Part shown: positions 1 through 5,728 of the stretch, in pieces | Position numbering within the stretch: position 1 is the stretch's first letter | Layout: each line of letters opens with the position of its first letter | NCBI GenBank assembly: GCA_019247135.1 | Contig: JAFAPL010000077.1 | Coordinates: 1-9,442 of the forward strand | Direction: 5' to 3' | Length of the DNA: 9,442 bases | Origin: Chloroflexota bacterium | GTDB lineage: Bacteria; Chloroflexota; UBA6077; CF-72 | Made by a program: the position numbers and the translations under genes | Notes under the pieces: model-generated | The model's input: only the letters and a program-made list of their open reading frames with translations | The model's database searches: none | What the model was told of the DNA's origin: nothing

Positions 1-182
1 ACGGTGATGGCTCCTCGGCGCAGGTGAGCCTGGCCGTGTTTGTCAACCCGCTCGTGAGCTGGATCTGGACGGGTGGCTTGCTGCTGTTGCTTGGCACCAT
101 CGTGACGATGTGGCCAGCGCCCGTGCCCGTCGCGCGGCGTGCGACGATCCCGCGCGGCGCGACTGTTGGAGCGGCGCCATGA
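1..182 (+). CDS. ccmF: CcmF, C-terminal end (5' truncated by window)
   Basis: Reading in the frame that starts at base 3, the sequence is open for 59 codons and stops at TGA 180-182. The readable peptide contains NPLVSWIWTGGLLLLLG followed by a short basic tail. An NPLVxWIWxGG segment leading into the last transmembrane helix is typical of the C-terminus of CcmF/NrfE-type heme lyases, the integral membrane proteins that ligate heme to apocytochrome c on the outer face of the cytoplasmic membrane in System I. The heme-binding WWD region would lie upstream and is not visible. The stop overlaps the ATG of ccmH (ATGA at 179-182), so the two genes are probably translationally coupled. CcmF is favoured over the related CcmC because this ending and the following ccmH are typical of ccmF. 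Only about a tenth of the protein is visible. Confidence 0.82.
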   Translation, partial: GDGSSAQVSLAVFVNPLVSWIWTGGLLLLLGTIVTMWPAPVPVARRATIPRGATVGAAP

Positions 183-763
183 CACGCTTCGCAGGGCCTG
201 CAGCTCGCGGGCCAGCGCAGCGGAGTTCCGAGGGTTCTTCCAGGGATACCTCCCTGGAACCCCCTGGGCGTCGCAGCGGCAGCCCGCGCGAAAGACCCTT
301 CGCCCGCCGTGGCGCGGTCGTACTTACGCTGGTAACCCTCCTGCTCGCGCTGTTGCCACTGGTGGCGCACGCCGACGCGCAGGACGACGCCGTGCGTCGC
401 ATTGCCCTGCAGCTCCAGTGCCCCGTCTGCGAAGGCGAGACCGTCGCCGACTCACCGTCGGGGCTCGCGAACGACATGCGCAACGTTATTCGCCAGAAGG
501 TCGCGGCGGGCGAGCCCGACCAGCAGATCCTGGACGAGTTCGTCGCCAGCTATGGCGACGGAATCCTCACCGAGCCACCCAAACACGGCATCTCCCTCGG
601 TGTGTGGGTTGGGCCCGTGATCGCCGTAACTTTCGGCGGCGCCCTGCTCGCGCTCCTCTTGCGAAACTGGCGCCGGCCCGCGGCCTCTCCTGCTGCCGCG
701 GTCACACCTGAGGCTGAAGTGTCCGCGGAGCTCGCGCGCTTCCGCGAAGAATTCGGCGCATGA
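179..763 (+). CDS. ccmH: CcmH/CcmL-family cytochrome c maturation thiol-disulfide protein
   Basis: A 194-residue membrane-anchored periplasmic-side protein that acts with CcmF and CcmG to keep the CXXCH cysteines of apocytochrome c reduced for heme ligation. The family signature LQCPVCEGETVADS is at residues 78-91 (redox pair C81 and C84). It is followed by the helical region with LANDMR, a GDGIL segment, and a C-terminal TM helix at about 141-161. A hydrophobic signal/anchor segment lies at about 46-64. The ATG at 179 was chosen because it forms an ATGA overlap with the ccmF stop; an in-frame ATG at 110 lies inside ccmF. Oddly, about 45 polar residues precede the signal segment, and part of this extension is encoded by a palindromic element at 231-265. 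No ATG, GTG or TTG occurs in frame between 179 and the hydrophobic segment, so the extension appears to be genuinely translated. The stop overlaps the next gene (ATGA 760-763). Confidence 0.93.
   Translation: MTRFAGPAARGPAQRSSEGSSRDTSLEPPGRRSGSPRERPFARRGAVVLTLVTLLLALLPLVAHADAQDDAVRRIALQLQCPVCEGETVADSPSGLANDMRNVIRQKVAAGEPDQQILDEFVASYGDGILTEPPKHGISLGVWVGPVIAVTFGGALLALLLRNWRRPAASPAAAVTPEAEVSAELARFREEFGA
231..265. repeat. Imperfect palindromic element inside ccmH
   Basis: A perfect 9-bp inverted repeat, TTCCAGGGA (238-246) and TCCCTGGAA (251-259), surrounds a 4-base loop TACC. After a small asymmetric bulge (235-237 against 260-261), four further pairs extend the stem (AGGG 231-234 with CCCT 262-265). 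The element is inside the open reading frame of ccmH and encodes roughly residues 18-29, part of an extension that ordinary CcmH proteins are not expected to carry. There is no T-tract, so it does not look like an intrinsic terminator. It could be a dispersed palindromic (REP/MITE-like) repeat that entered the gene in frame, or an mRNA hairpin modulating ccmH translation. Copy number elsewhere in the genome cannot be judged from this window. Confidence 0.6.
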
Positions 764-1146
764 CGGACCTTCTGCCAGCATTGCTCGGGGTCGCGCTGGT
801 CGCGGCGGCGGCAGCCTACACGCTGTTGCCGTTCATCCGCGGCGCACGCGTCGCCACCGATACTCCGCACACGTCTCTGAGCACCGAGCGTGCGTTGCTT
901 TACCGCCAGGTTCTGGAGCTCGAGTTCGACCACCAGGTCGGCAAGCTCTCGGACGAGGATTTTCGAGAGCTCTCCGCGGACCTGTTGGCGCACGCAAGCG
1001 ACCTGCTACGCGAAGAGCGCGGGTCACTGGGCGAGCTGGACGACGAGATCGAGCGGGAGATCGCTGCTGCGCGAGCTGCCTTCGCCGCCGCGCGACGGCC
1101 ACGCTCGCCACGTAAACGCAAACGGACGGTCGAAACCGTGCCATGA
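760..1146 (+). CDS. Short CcmI-like cytochrome c biogenesis membrane protein
   Basis: A 128-residue protein with an N-terminal TM helix (about residues 4-25) and then a charged, helical cytoplasmic-type region. The segment LELEFDHQVGKLSDEDF (52-68) matches the pattern 'helix - GKLS(D/E)xD(F/Y) - helix' at the N-terminus of CcmI/CycH-like proteins in ccm operons. The TPR domain of proteobacterial CcmI, which binds apocytochrome c, is absent, so only the membrane hairpin part is represented. The tail (112-128) is strongly basic. Its start ATG overlaps the ccmH stop and its stop overlaps the next start (ATGA 1143-1146), placing it firmly inside the operon. A role in organising the CcmF/CcmH heme-ligation complex is inferred from family and position. 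The protein is too short and divergent to assign a gene symbol with confidence. Confidence 0.72.
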   Translation: MTDLLPALLGVALVAAAAAYTLLPFIRGARVATDTPHTSLSTERALLYRQVLELEFDHQVGKLSDEDFRELSADLLAHASDLLREERGSLGELDDEIEREIAAARAAFAAARRPRSPRKRKRTVETVP

Positions 1147-2339
1147 CCCACGCGGTCCTGCTGATCATTCTGGGCATTCTCTTCACCCCGGCCGCTGCGT
1201 TTGCGCAGCCTATGGACGGTGCGGTCTCCGGCCAGCTCACCAACAAGACGGCCGGCGGAAGCGGCACAGGCGGGACCACAGTCATGCTGGTGTCGTTCGG
1301 CCGAAAAGAGCAAAAGCCGCTCGGCCAGCAAACGACCCAGGCAGATGCCAATGGTCGTTACTCGTTTACTGGCCTTGATCGCGACTCGAACATCGTCTAC
1401 ATCACCCTGGCTCGGTTCCAGAACGTGAACTACCCGACCGACCAGCCGTTCCAGTTGCAGGACCAGTCGAGCCAGCAGTCCGACATCAACGTATACGAGA
1501 GCACCACGGCCGATGACGGCCTCCAGTTGGACAGTCTGAACCTCCTGGTGCTCGGGGCCGATCAGGGCACGCTGCAGTTCATGGAAATGGGCGCGCTGGT
1601 GAACTCGAGTGATCGTACGTTCGTGACCGCCAACCCGCAGGACCAGGCGCTCGCAAACGCGGTGAAGCTCCCATTGCCGCCAGGCGCGCTGGGCGTGCAG
1701 ATGCAGACAGGCTTCAACGATCAGGACGTGACCGCGGGAGTTGGGGGCATCCAGGTGACCAGTCCGGTACCACCCGGCCGACATCAGTTCGCCTTGTCGT
1801 TCCAGGTGCCTTATACGGGGTCGAGCGCCGATCTGTCAGTGCAGGTGCCGTATCAGGCTGGATCCGTCAGCGTGTACGTCCCCGACAACGGCCTGAAACT
1901 GGCCACCTCGAGCCTGGCGTCAGCTGGTCCAGCGCAGTTCGGTGGCCAGAATTATGCGCTGTACAGCGCCTCGAACGTGGCGAAGGCCACGATGATCTCC
2001 AGTCAGCTGACGGGGTTGGGCGGCGCCAGTGGCCTCGGGTCGGCACAGCTCGGGTTCATCAGTCTGGGCGTGGTGCTGTTTGTCCTGGGCGGTGGCGTGC
2101 TTCTGTTCGCTGCACGTGGCCGACAGGTGACCCAGGCGGAGTCGCGGCAGGAGGAGCATGGGTCCGAGCAGGAGCGCCTCGAGCTTCTTGTCAAGATGGC
2201 GGCGCTCGACGAACGGTTCGCGGCCGGCGAAGTCGACTCCAGCGAATACGAGGTTGAGCGCGAGCGGGGCAAACAGCGCCTCCGCGAGCTGACCCTCCTG
2301 CGGCGCCAGAGTGTGCCAGCTTCAGTCGCCAACGGCTGA
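1143..2339 (+). CDS. Signal-peptide, beta-rich ectodomain, TM and helical-tail protein in the ccm operon (function unknown)
   Basis: A 398-residue protein. Residues 1-21 are a cleavable signal peptide (hydrophobic core, then AAAFAQP). Residues about 27-95 resemble a carboxypeptidase-regulatory-like/transthyretin-type beta sandwich, with the sequence TTQADANGRYSFTGL (64-78) typical of such folds. Residues about 100-295 are rich in alternating Val/Gln/Ser/Gly strands and should be extracytoplasmic. A TM helix follows at about 304-324. The cytoplasmic tail (about 342-386) is charged and helical, with ALDERFAAGEVDSSEYEVER, like SHOCT/CcmI-type helical hairpins. The ATG overlaps the previous stop, and the end overlaps the ccmA start by 29 bp, so it is made together with the Ccm proteins. 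It contains no heme-binding CXXCH, thioredoxin motif or peptidase catalytic motif. A role as a structural or substrate-binding partner of the Ccm complex is inference from position and topology; no classical Ccm subunit has this architecture. Confidence 0.8.
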   Translation: MTHAVLLIILGILFTPAAAFAQPMDGAVSGQLTNKTAGGSGTGGTTVMLVSFGRKEQKPLGQQTTQADANGRYSFTGLDRDSNIVYITLARFQNVNYPTDQPFQLQDQSSQQSDINVYESTTADDGLQLDSLNLLVLGADQGTLQFMEMGALVNSSDRTFVTANPQDQALANAVKLPLPPGALGVQMQTGFNDQDVTAGVGGIQVTSPVPPGRHQFALSFQVPYTGSSADLSVQVPYQAGSVSVYVPDNGLKLATSSLASAGPAQFGGQNYALYSASNVAKATMISSQLTGLGGASGLGSAQLGFISLGVVLFVLGGGVLLFAARGRQVTQAESRQEEHGSEQERLELLVKMAALDERFAAGEVDSSEYEVERERGKQRLRELTLLRRQSVPASVANG

Positions 2340-3036
2340 GCACGTCCCAGTCCTGCGCGCCGAAGGCCTGACGGCGCGGTACGCCGCTCAACGGCAGCCT
2401 GCCTTGCAGAGTATCGACCTGTGCGTCGCCCCGGGTGAGAGACTTCTGCTCGTCGGCCCGAACGGCGCTGGGAAATCGACGTTCATTCGAGTCTTTGCTG
2501 GGCTGATGCGCCCTTTTCGCGGCTCGGCGCTGGTCATGGATTTGCCCGCACGGCAAGCACGATCATTCGTCGGCGTTGTAGCTCACGCGAGCTACCTGTA
2601 CGAAGAGCTCACCGCGCTGGAGAACCTGCGCTTCTACGCTGAACTGTACGACGTGCACGCGCCAGTACGGCGCGCAGCGGAGTTGCTCGAACGCGTGGGG
2701 CTGGAGGAGGTCGCGCACGAGCGGGTCGGTCGACTCTCACGTGGACAGCAGCAGCGGGTAACGCTCGCACGTGCGCTGCTGCACGATCCCGCGCTTCTGC
2801 TGCTCGATGAGCCGGACACCGGCCTCGACGTCGCTGCCTGGCGGACCCTCGCCGAGCTCCTCATTGAGCGCGGCCGCACCGTCGTGCTCACAACGCACAA
2901 TCTCTCGGCCGGGCTGGAGGTCGCGACTCGAGTAGCCGTCCTGGCGCATGGTGGGCTCGTGCACGACAGCACGACCGCGGGACAGCTCGACGCGGCTCAG
3001 CTCAGCACGCTTTTGCAGCAGCTTGCGCGCGAATGA
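2311..3036 (+). CDS. ccmA: CcmA, ATPase of the heme/CcmE-releasing ABC transporter
   Basis: A 241-residue ABC ATPase with Walker A GPNGAGKST (49-57), signature LSRGQQQR, Walker B LLLLDEP and H-loop TTH. The region GVVAHASYLYEELTALENL, with His where most ABC ATPases have the Q-loop Gln and with a following LTALENLRFY, is the CcmA family pattern. Gene order (ccmB follows at once) supports this. CcmA with CcmB uses ATP to release holo-CcmE from CcmC so that heme reaches CcmF. The start is GTG 2311, which overlaps the preceding gene by 29 bp. It is the only standard start codon before the conserved core, and no clear Shine-Dalgarno sequence is seen, so translation is probably coupled. The final TGA overlaps the ccmB ATG (ATGA 3033-3036). 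Confidence 0.92.
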   Translation: MCQLQSPTAEHVPVLRAEGLTARYAAQRQPALQSIDLCVAPGERLLLVGPNGAGKSTFIRVFAGLMRPFRGSALVMDLPARQARSFVGVVAHASYLYEELTALENLRFYAELYDVHAPVRRAAELLERVGLEEVAHERVGRLSRGQQQRVTLARALLHDPALLLLDEPDTGLDVAAWRTLAELLIERGRTVVLTTHNLSAGLEVATRVAVLAHGGLVHDSTTAGQLDAAQLSTLLQQLARE

Positions 3037-3716
3037 CACGCTTTTTTCGACAGCTTCGGACGCTCGTCTGGAAGGAGTTCCTGGTCGAGCTGCGGGCGAG
3101 AGAGACAGCTGTGGCGGGCGTGGTGTTCGCGGTGCTGGTGCTCGTCGTATTCAGCTTTGCGTTTGATCTGCGCGTAGAGACAGCCGCGCAGGTCGCGCCG
3201 GGTGTGCTGTGGGTCACTGTCACGTTCGCGGGCGTGCTCGCGCTCGGTCGGGCCTTCACGCGCGAGCGGGATCGCCGAACGCTGGAGGGGCTGCTGCTCG
3301 CGCCCATGGATCGCGCGGTGCTGTACCTGGCGAAGGTCATCGCGATGCTTGCCTCGATGCTGGTTGTCGAGGTCGTGGCGGTGCCCGCGGCGATCGGACT
3401 GTTCAACCTGGTGATCGATCTGCCCCTGCTGGTGCTCTCGTTGGTGCTCGGCACCATTGGTCTCGCGGGCGTCGGGGTGCTGTTCTCCGCGATCGCGGCG
3501 CATACCCGCGCCCGCGAAGTGCTTCTCCCGTTGTTGCTGTTTCCGATTCAGGTACCCGTGATCCTGGCGACCGTCAAATCAACCGCGGCGGCCATCTACG
3601 TGCCGGGCGTCGATCCGCCCGAGCCGGGCCAGTGGCTGGGCCTGCTGGTGGCCTTCGACGCCATCTTCCTGGCCCTCAGCGTGGTCCTGTTCGAGTTCGC
3701 AATCGAAGAAGACTGA
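3033..3716 (+). CDS. ccmB: CcmB, membrane subunit of the CcmAB transporter
   Basis: A 227-residue integral membrane protein with six predicted TM helices (about 26-44, 55-72, 100-125, 130-150, 162-182, 202-222), matching the usual CcmB length of about 220. CcmB-like features are the N-terminal LVWKEFLVELRARE amphipathic stretch, then LGRAFTRERDRRTLEGLLLA (71-90) on the cytoplasmic side, and PLLLFPIQVPVILA (166-179) in the fifth helix. It pairs with CcmA in the cytoplasmic membrane. The start overlaps the ccmA stop by 4 bp. In many bacteria ccmC follows ccmB, but here the operon ends and a 103-bp spacer follows. CcmC must therefore be encoded elsewhere, perhaps upstream of the truncated ccmF. 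Confidence 0.93.
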   Translation: MTRFFRQLRTLVWKEFLVELRARETAVAGVVFAVLVLVVFSFAFDLRVETAAQVAPGVLWVTVTFAGVLALGRAFTRERDRRTLEGLLLAPMDRAVLYLAKVIAMLASMLVVEVVAVPAAIGLFNLVIDLPLLVLSLVLGTIGLAGVGVLFSAIAAHTRAREVLLPLLLFPIQVPVILATVKSTAAAIYVPGVDPPEPGQWLGLLVAFDAIFLALSVVLFEFAIEED

Positions 3717-3750
3717 CGAGTACCGCCCGGCGGAAGAGCGCGGGTCGTGG

Positions 3751-3793
3751 GGGTCGACCCTAACCCTAAGGAATTTCAAGGGGCTTCGCCCCT
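3751..3793. terminator. Palindrome and hairpin in the spacer after ccmB
   Basis: The 103-bp spacer 3717-3819 contains a perfect 10-bp palindrome GGGTCGACCC (3751-3760). It also holds a compact hairpin: stem AGGGGC (3779-3784), loop TTC, stem GCCCCT (3788-3793). The hairpin could terminate the ccm operon transcript or act as an mRNA processing/stability element, but it is followed by C-rich sequence (CCCCCTCT) and not by a T-tract, so intrinsic termination is uncertain. A dispersed GC-rich hairpin repeat is an alternative. The hairpin ends only 27 bp before the start of the PRC-barrel gene. Confidence 0.4.
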
Positions 3794-3801
3794 CCCCCTC
3801 T

Positions 3802-3807
3802 AGGAGA
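3802..3807 (+). promoter_or_regulatory. Probable Shine-Dalgarno sequence of the PRC-barrel gene
   Basis: AGGAGA at 3802-3807 is the only purine-rich SD-like sequence in the spacer. It lies 12 bases before GTG 3820, slightly longer than ideal, but is 36 bases from the alternative ATG 3844, so it favours the GTG start. Confidence 0.45.
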
Positions 3808-3819
3808 ATCGGGCAACCC

Positions 3820-4314
3820 GTGAGTGAAACGGGCGTCGTTACCATGCTGACGTTGCGACTCACGCAGATCAGCGGTTTGCCGGTAGTCGACACCCACGTC
3901 GCACGTCAGGCTGGCATCGTCTCCGACGTCCTGCTCGATTTGCACGAGGCGCGTGTGGCCGTGCTGAACGTGCAGCACGCTGACGGCTGGCTCGTGCAAC
4001 GCATCCCGGCCGAATACATCTACCGCATCGGCCCGCACACCGTGCTCGTCGCCGACACCGCGGCGGTCGATCTGGGCCCGCCGCAAGCCGATCAGCGCTT
4101 CTTCCCGTCCGCCGCCCTCGTCGGACTGCAGGTTCTGACGGACGGCGGTGATCGCGTCGGCGAGATCTCCGACGCCGATCTCGACGACCAGACTCTGGCC
4201 GTCAAGTCGTACTTACTGCGAAATGCGCAGGGCCCATGGCGTCGCCACAAACGCATTCACCCCGAGGAAGTGCTGAGCTTCAGTCCCGAGCTGATGCTGA
4301 TCAGAGCGCGCTGA
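3820..4314 (+). CDS. Two-repeat PRC-barrel domain protein
   Basis: A 164-residue soluble protein of two PRC-barrel-like repeats. The first, about residues 18-79, begins ISGLPVVDTHVARQAGIVSD and ends near the turn IGPHTVLVAD. The second, about 99-162, begins LVGLQVLTDGGDRVGEISDA and ends with HPEEVLSFSPELMLI. In both, a 'G-x-x-V-x-D' turn precedes a predicted beta strand carrying Asp/Leu, as in PRC-barrel proteins related to RimM and photosynthetic reaction centre H subunits. No enzyme motif or TM helix is seen. Such domains serve as small RNA- or protein-binding adaptors, and the partner here is unknown. The start is GTG 3820 (SD at 3802); ATG 3844 is the alternative and would remove only eight residues. 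It follows the ccm operon in the same direction after 103 bp and may be separately transcribed. It converges on the ABC ATPase gene with 12 bp between stops. Confidence 0.75.
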   Translation: MSETGVVTMLTLRLTQISGLPVVDTHVARQAGIVSDVLLDLHEARVAVLNVQHADGWLVQRIPAEYIYRIGPHTVLVADTAAVDLGPPQADQRFFPSAALVGLQVLTDGGDRVGEISDADLDDQTLAVKSYLLRNAQGPWRRHKRIHPEEVLSFSPELMLIRAR

Positions 4315-4326
4315 GTAGCCCCATGC

Positions 4327-5277
4327 TCAGGCAGCGTCGTCGTTGCTGGTGGTGAGGGTAAGGAAAGCTTGTTCCAGCGTCCGGCTGCCCGCTCGGAGCT
4401 CTGTCAACAGGATGCCGCGTCGCGCCAGCCACGCCGCGAGCTCTGCGACCAGCTCCGGCGACGGCTCGAGGCGCACCACGAGCGTGCCGTCGTTCTCCCG
4501 CTCGACCGCGTCAGCCGGCACCCCGAGCGCGGCCGCGACGTCACGCTCGGGGACCGAAGGCTCAGTTGCAAAGCGCACCTCATTGGCGACCGTCTGCCGC
4601 AACGTGGCGGGCGAGTCGAGCGCAACCAGCCGGCCTCGATCGACAATGGCGACGCGATTCGCGAGTTGCTCCGCCTCGTCCATGAAATGCGTGGTCAACA
4701 ACACCGTCGTGCCCTGCTGAGTGAGCAAACGGATGATGCTCCAGGTCGCTCGTCGCGCCTGCGGGTCCATGGCGGCGGTAGGCTCGTCGAGGAACACCAG
4801 GCGTGGCTTGCCAATCAGCGCGAGCCCGAGACTCAGCCGCTGCTTCTGGCCGCCCGAGAGCTGTCGAAAACGGGTCTTCGCCGCCTCTCGCAGTTGCAGC
4901 TGATCCAGCACCGTTTCGGGATCTTCTGGATCCGGGTAGAACGCGGCGAACAGTCGCAGCGCCTCCACGACCGTGATCTGCGGGAAAAGGCCGCCCTGCT
5001 GCAGCATGAGACCGATCTGCTGCTTCAGCGCACGGGCGTCCCGTACAGGGTCGAGGCCGAGGACGCGGACAACGCCCGAGTCCGCGCGCCGGTAGCCTTC
5101 GAGGATCTCGACCGTCGTCGTCTTGCCCGCGCCGTTCGGCCCGAGCAATGCGAATACTTCGCCAGCTGCCACCGAGAAGGAGAGCCCATCCACGACACGG
5201 CGGCCTGAGTAGGATTTGACGAGCTCGCGCACCTCGACGGCGGCGGAATTACCCGGCCGGGCTCGGCCGTCAGTCAC
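4327..5277 (-). CDS. ABC transporter ATP-binding protein (DrrA/NatA/CcmA-like exporter class), no adjacent permease
   Basis: A 316-residue ATPase: Walker A GPNGAGKTT (46-54), Q-loop around MLQQGGLFP (91-99), signature LSGGQKQR (140-147), Walker B LVFLDEPTAAMD (160-171) and H-loop His197 in LLTTHFMDEAEQ. An extra C-terminal region (about 225-316) ends in the 'TLEQAFLTLT' type segment typical of drug/sodium/ABC-2 exporter ATPases. Such subunits power ABC-2 permeases that export drugs, lipids, polysaccharides or ions. Usually the permease is the next gene, but downstream there is only the converging PRC-barrel gene and upstream a divergent DUF420 gene, so the partner is elsewhere or missing. The start GTG 5277-5275 is the first start codon in the frame; a GTG about 15 codons inside is possible. 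No strong SD precedes it. The substrate cannot be told from sequence. Confidence 0.9.
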   Translation of the reverse strand: MTDGRARPGNSAAVEVRELVKSYSGRRVVDGLSFSVAAGEVFALLGPNGAGKTTTVEILEGYRRADSGVVRVLGLDPVRDARALKQQIGLMLQQGGLFPQITVVEALRLFAAFYPDPEDPETVLDQLQLREAAKTRFRQLSGGQKQRLSLGLALIGKPRLVFLDEPTAAMDPQARRATWSIIRLLTQQGTTVLLTTHFMDEAEQLANRVAIVDRGRLVALDSPATLRQTVANEVRFATEPSVPERDVAAALGVPADAVERENDGTLVVRLEPSPELVAELAAWLARRGILLTELRAGSRTLEQAFLTLTTSNDDAA

Positions 5278-5291
5278 AATGAAGCCATCGC
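5278..5291. promoter_or_regulatory. 14-bp divergent spacer between ABC ATPase and DUF420 genes
   Basis: The two divergent start codons (GTG reading left from 5277, ATG reading right from 5292) are only 14 bp apart. A full -35/-10 promoter cannot fit in the spacer, so each gene must be transcribed from promoter sequences inside the other gene's 5' end, or one start is annotated too far upstream. GAAG at 5281-5284 could serve as a weak SD for DUF420. No operator-like repeat is evident in the spacer itself. Confidence 0.4.
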
Positions 5292-5720
5292 ATGCAGTTG
5301 AGCTCGCCGGGCGTCTGGCTGCCCCTGTTCAACACGGCGCTGATCGTGGTCAGCGGAATCTTTTTGACCCTGGGATACGTGTGCATCCGCAAAAAACGCG
5401 TGCTGTGGCACCGACGCGCCATGTTGAGCGCGTCCGTTTTCGCGGCCCTGTTTCTCATCGTGTACGTCGCCCGTTACCTCCTGCTCGGCTCGAAGATCTT
5501 CCCGGGCGAGGGCGTGTCCCGGGCGGTCTATCTGACCATTCTCATCTCGCATACGGTCATTGCGGCGCTGGTGGCCCCGTTCGCGTTTGTCACCTTGCGC
5601 CGAGCGCTCGCGGGTCGGTTCGCCAAACACCGACAGATTGCGCGTATCACGCTCCCGATGTGGATCTACACGGCCGTGACTGGCTGGATCGTGTACATGA
5701 TGCTGTACGCGCTGCATTGA
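5292..5720 (+). CDS. DUF420 membrane protein, probable cytochrome oxidase assembly factor (CtaM/YozB-like)
   Basis: A 142-residue integral membrane protein with four predicted TM helices (about 10-30, 46-66, 78-100, 118-140). Family features are a His after the first helix (VLWHRRAM, His40), SHTVIA with His87 in the third helix, and a C-terminal block with His113 (KHRQIARIT) followed by PMWIYTAVTGWIVYMM (122-137). This is the DUF420 pattern. DUF420 genes often sit beside oxidase genes, and the Bacillus/Staphylococcus relatives have been linked to maturation of heme-copper oxidases; the conserved histidines suggest metal or heme binding (inference). The gene is on the + strand and converges on ctaG with 8 bp between stops, so it belongs to the oxidase neighbourhood although not to the same transcript. 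The start is ATG 5292; a TTG at 5298 would remove only two residues. Confidence 0.85.
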   Translation: MQLSSPGVWLPLFNTALIVVSGIFLTLGYVCIRKKRVLWHRRAMLSASVFAALFLIVYVARYLLLGSKIFPGEGVSRAVYLTILISHTVIAALVAPFAFVTLRRALAGRFAKHRQIARITLPMWIYTAVTGWIVYMMLYALH

Positions 5721-5728
5721 TGGCTTTA

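Noticed and set aside
110..178. Earlier in-frame ATG for ccmH at position 110
   Set aside because: It would extend the protein by 23 Arg/Ala-rich residues inside ccmF. The ATG at 179 forms the ATGA overlap used throughout this operon.
3758..3769. CCCTAACCCTAA, resembling telomeric repeats
   Set aside because: Only two copies in a bacterial intergenic spacer. It is probably a chance direct repeat, not a telomere.
4315..4326. Possible terminator between the converging PRC-barrel and ABC ATPase genes
   Set aside because: The 12-bp gap contains no inverted repeat or T-tract.
4369..5208. Long + strand open frame (279 codons) opposite the ABC ATPase
   Set aside because: It is antisense to a complete ABC ATPase with all motifs, and its translation is rich in Arg/Gln/Glu/His without recognisable domains.
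5252..5261. CCCGGCCGGG palindrome near the start of the ABC ATPase
   Set aside because: A 10-bp GC-only palindrome inside coding sequence is expected by chance in such a GC-rich region. No second copy or spacing supports an operator.
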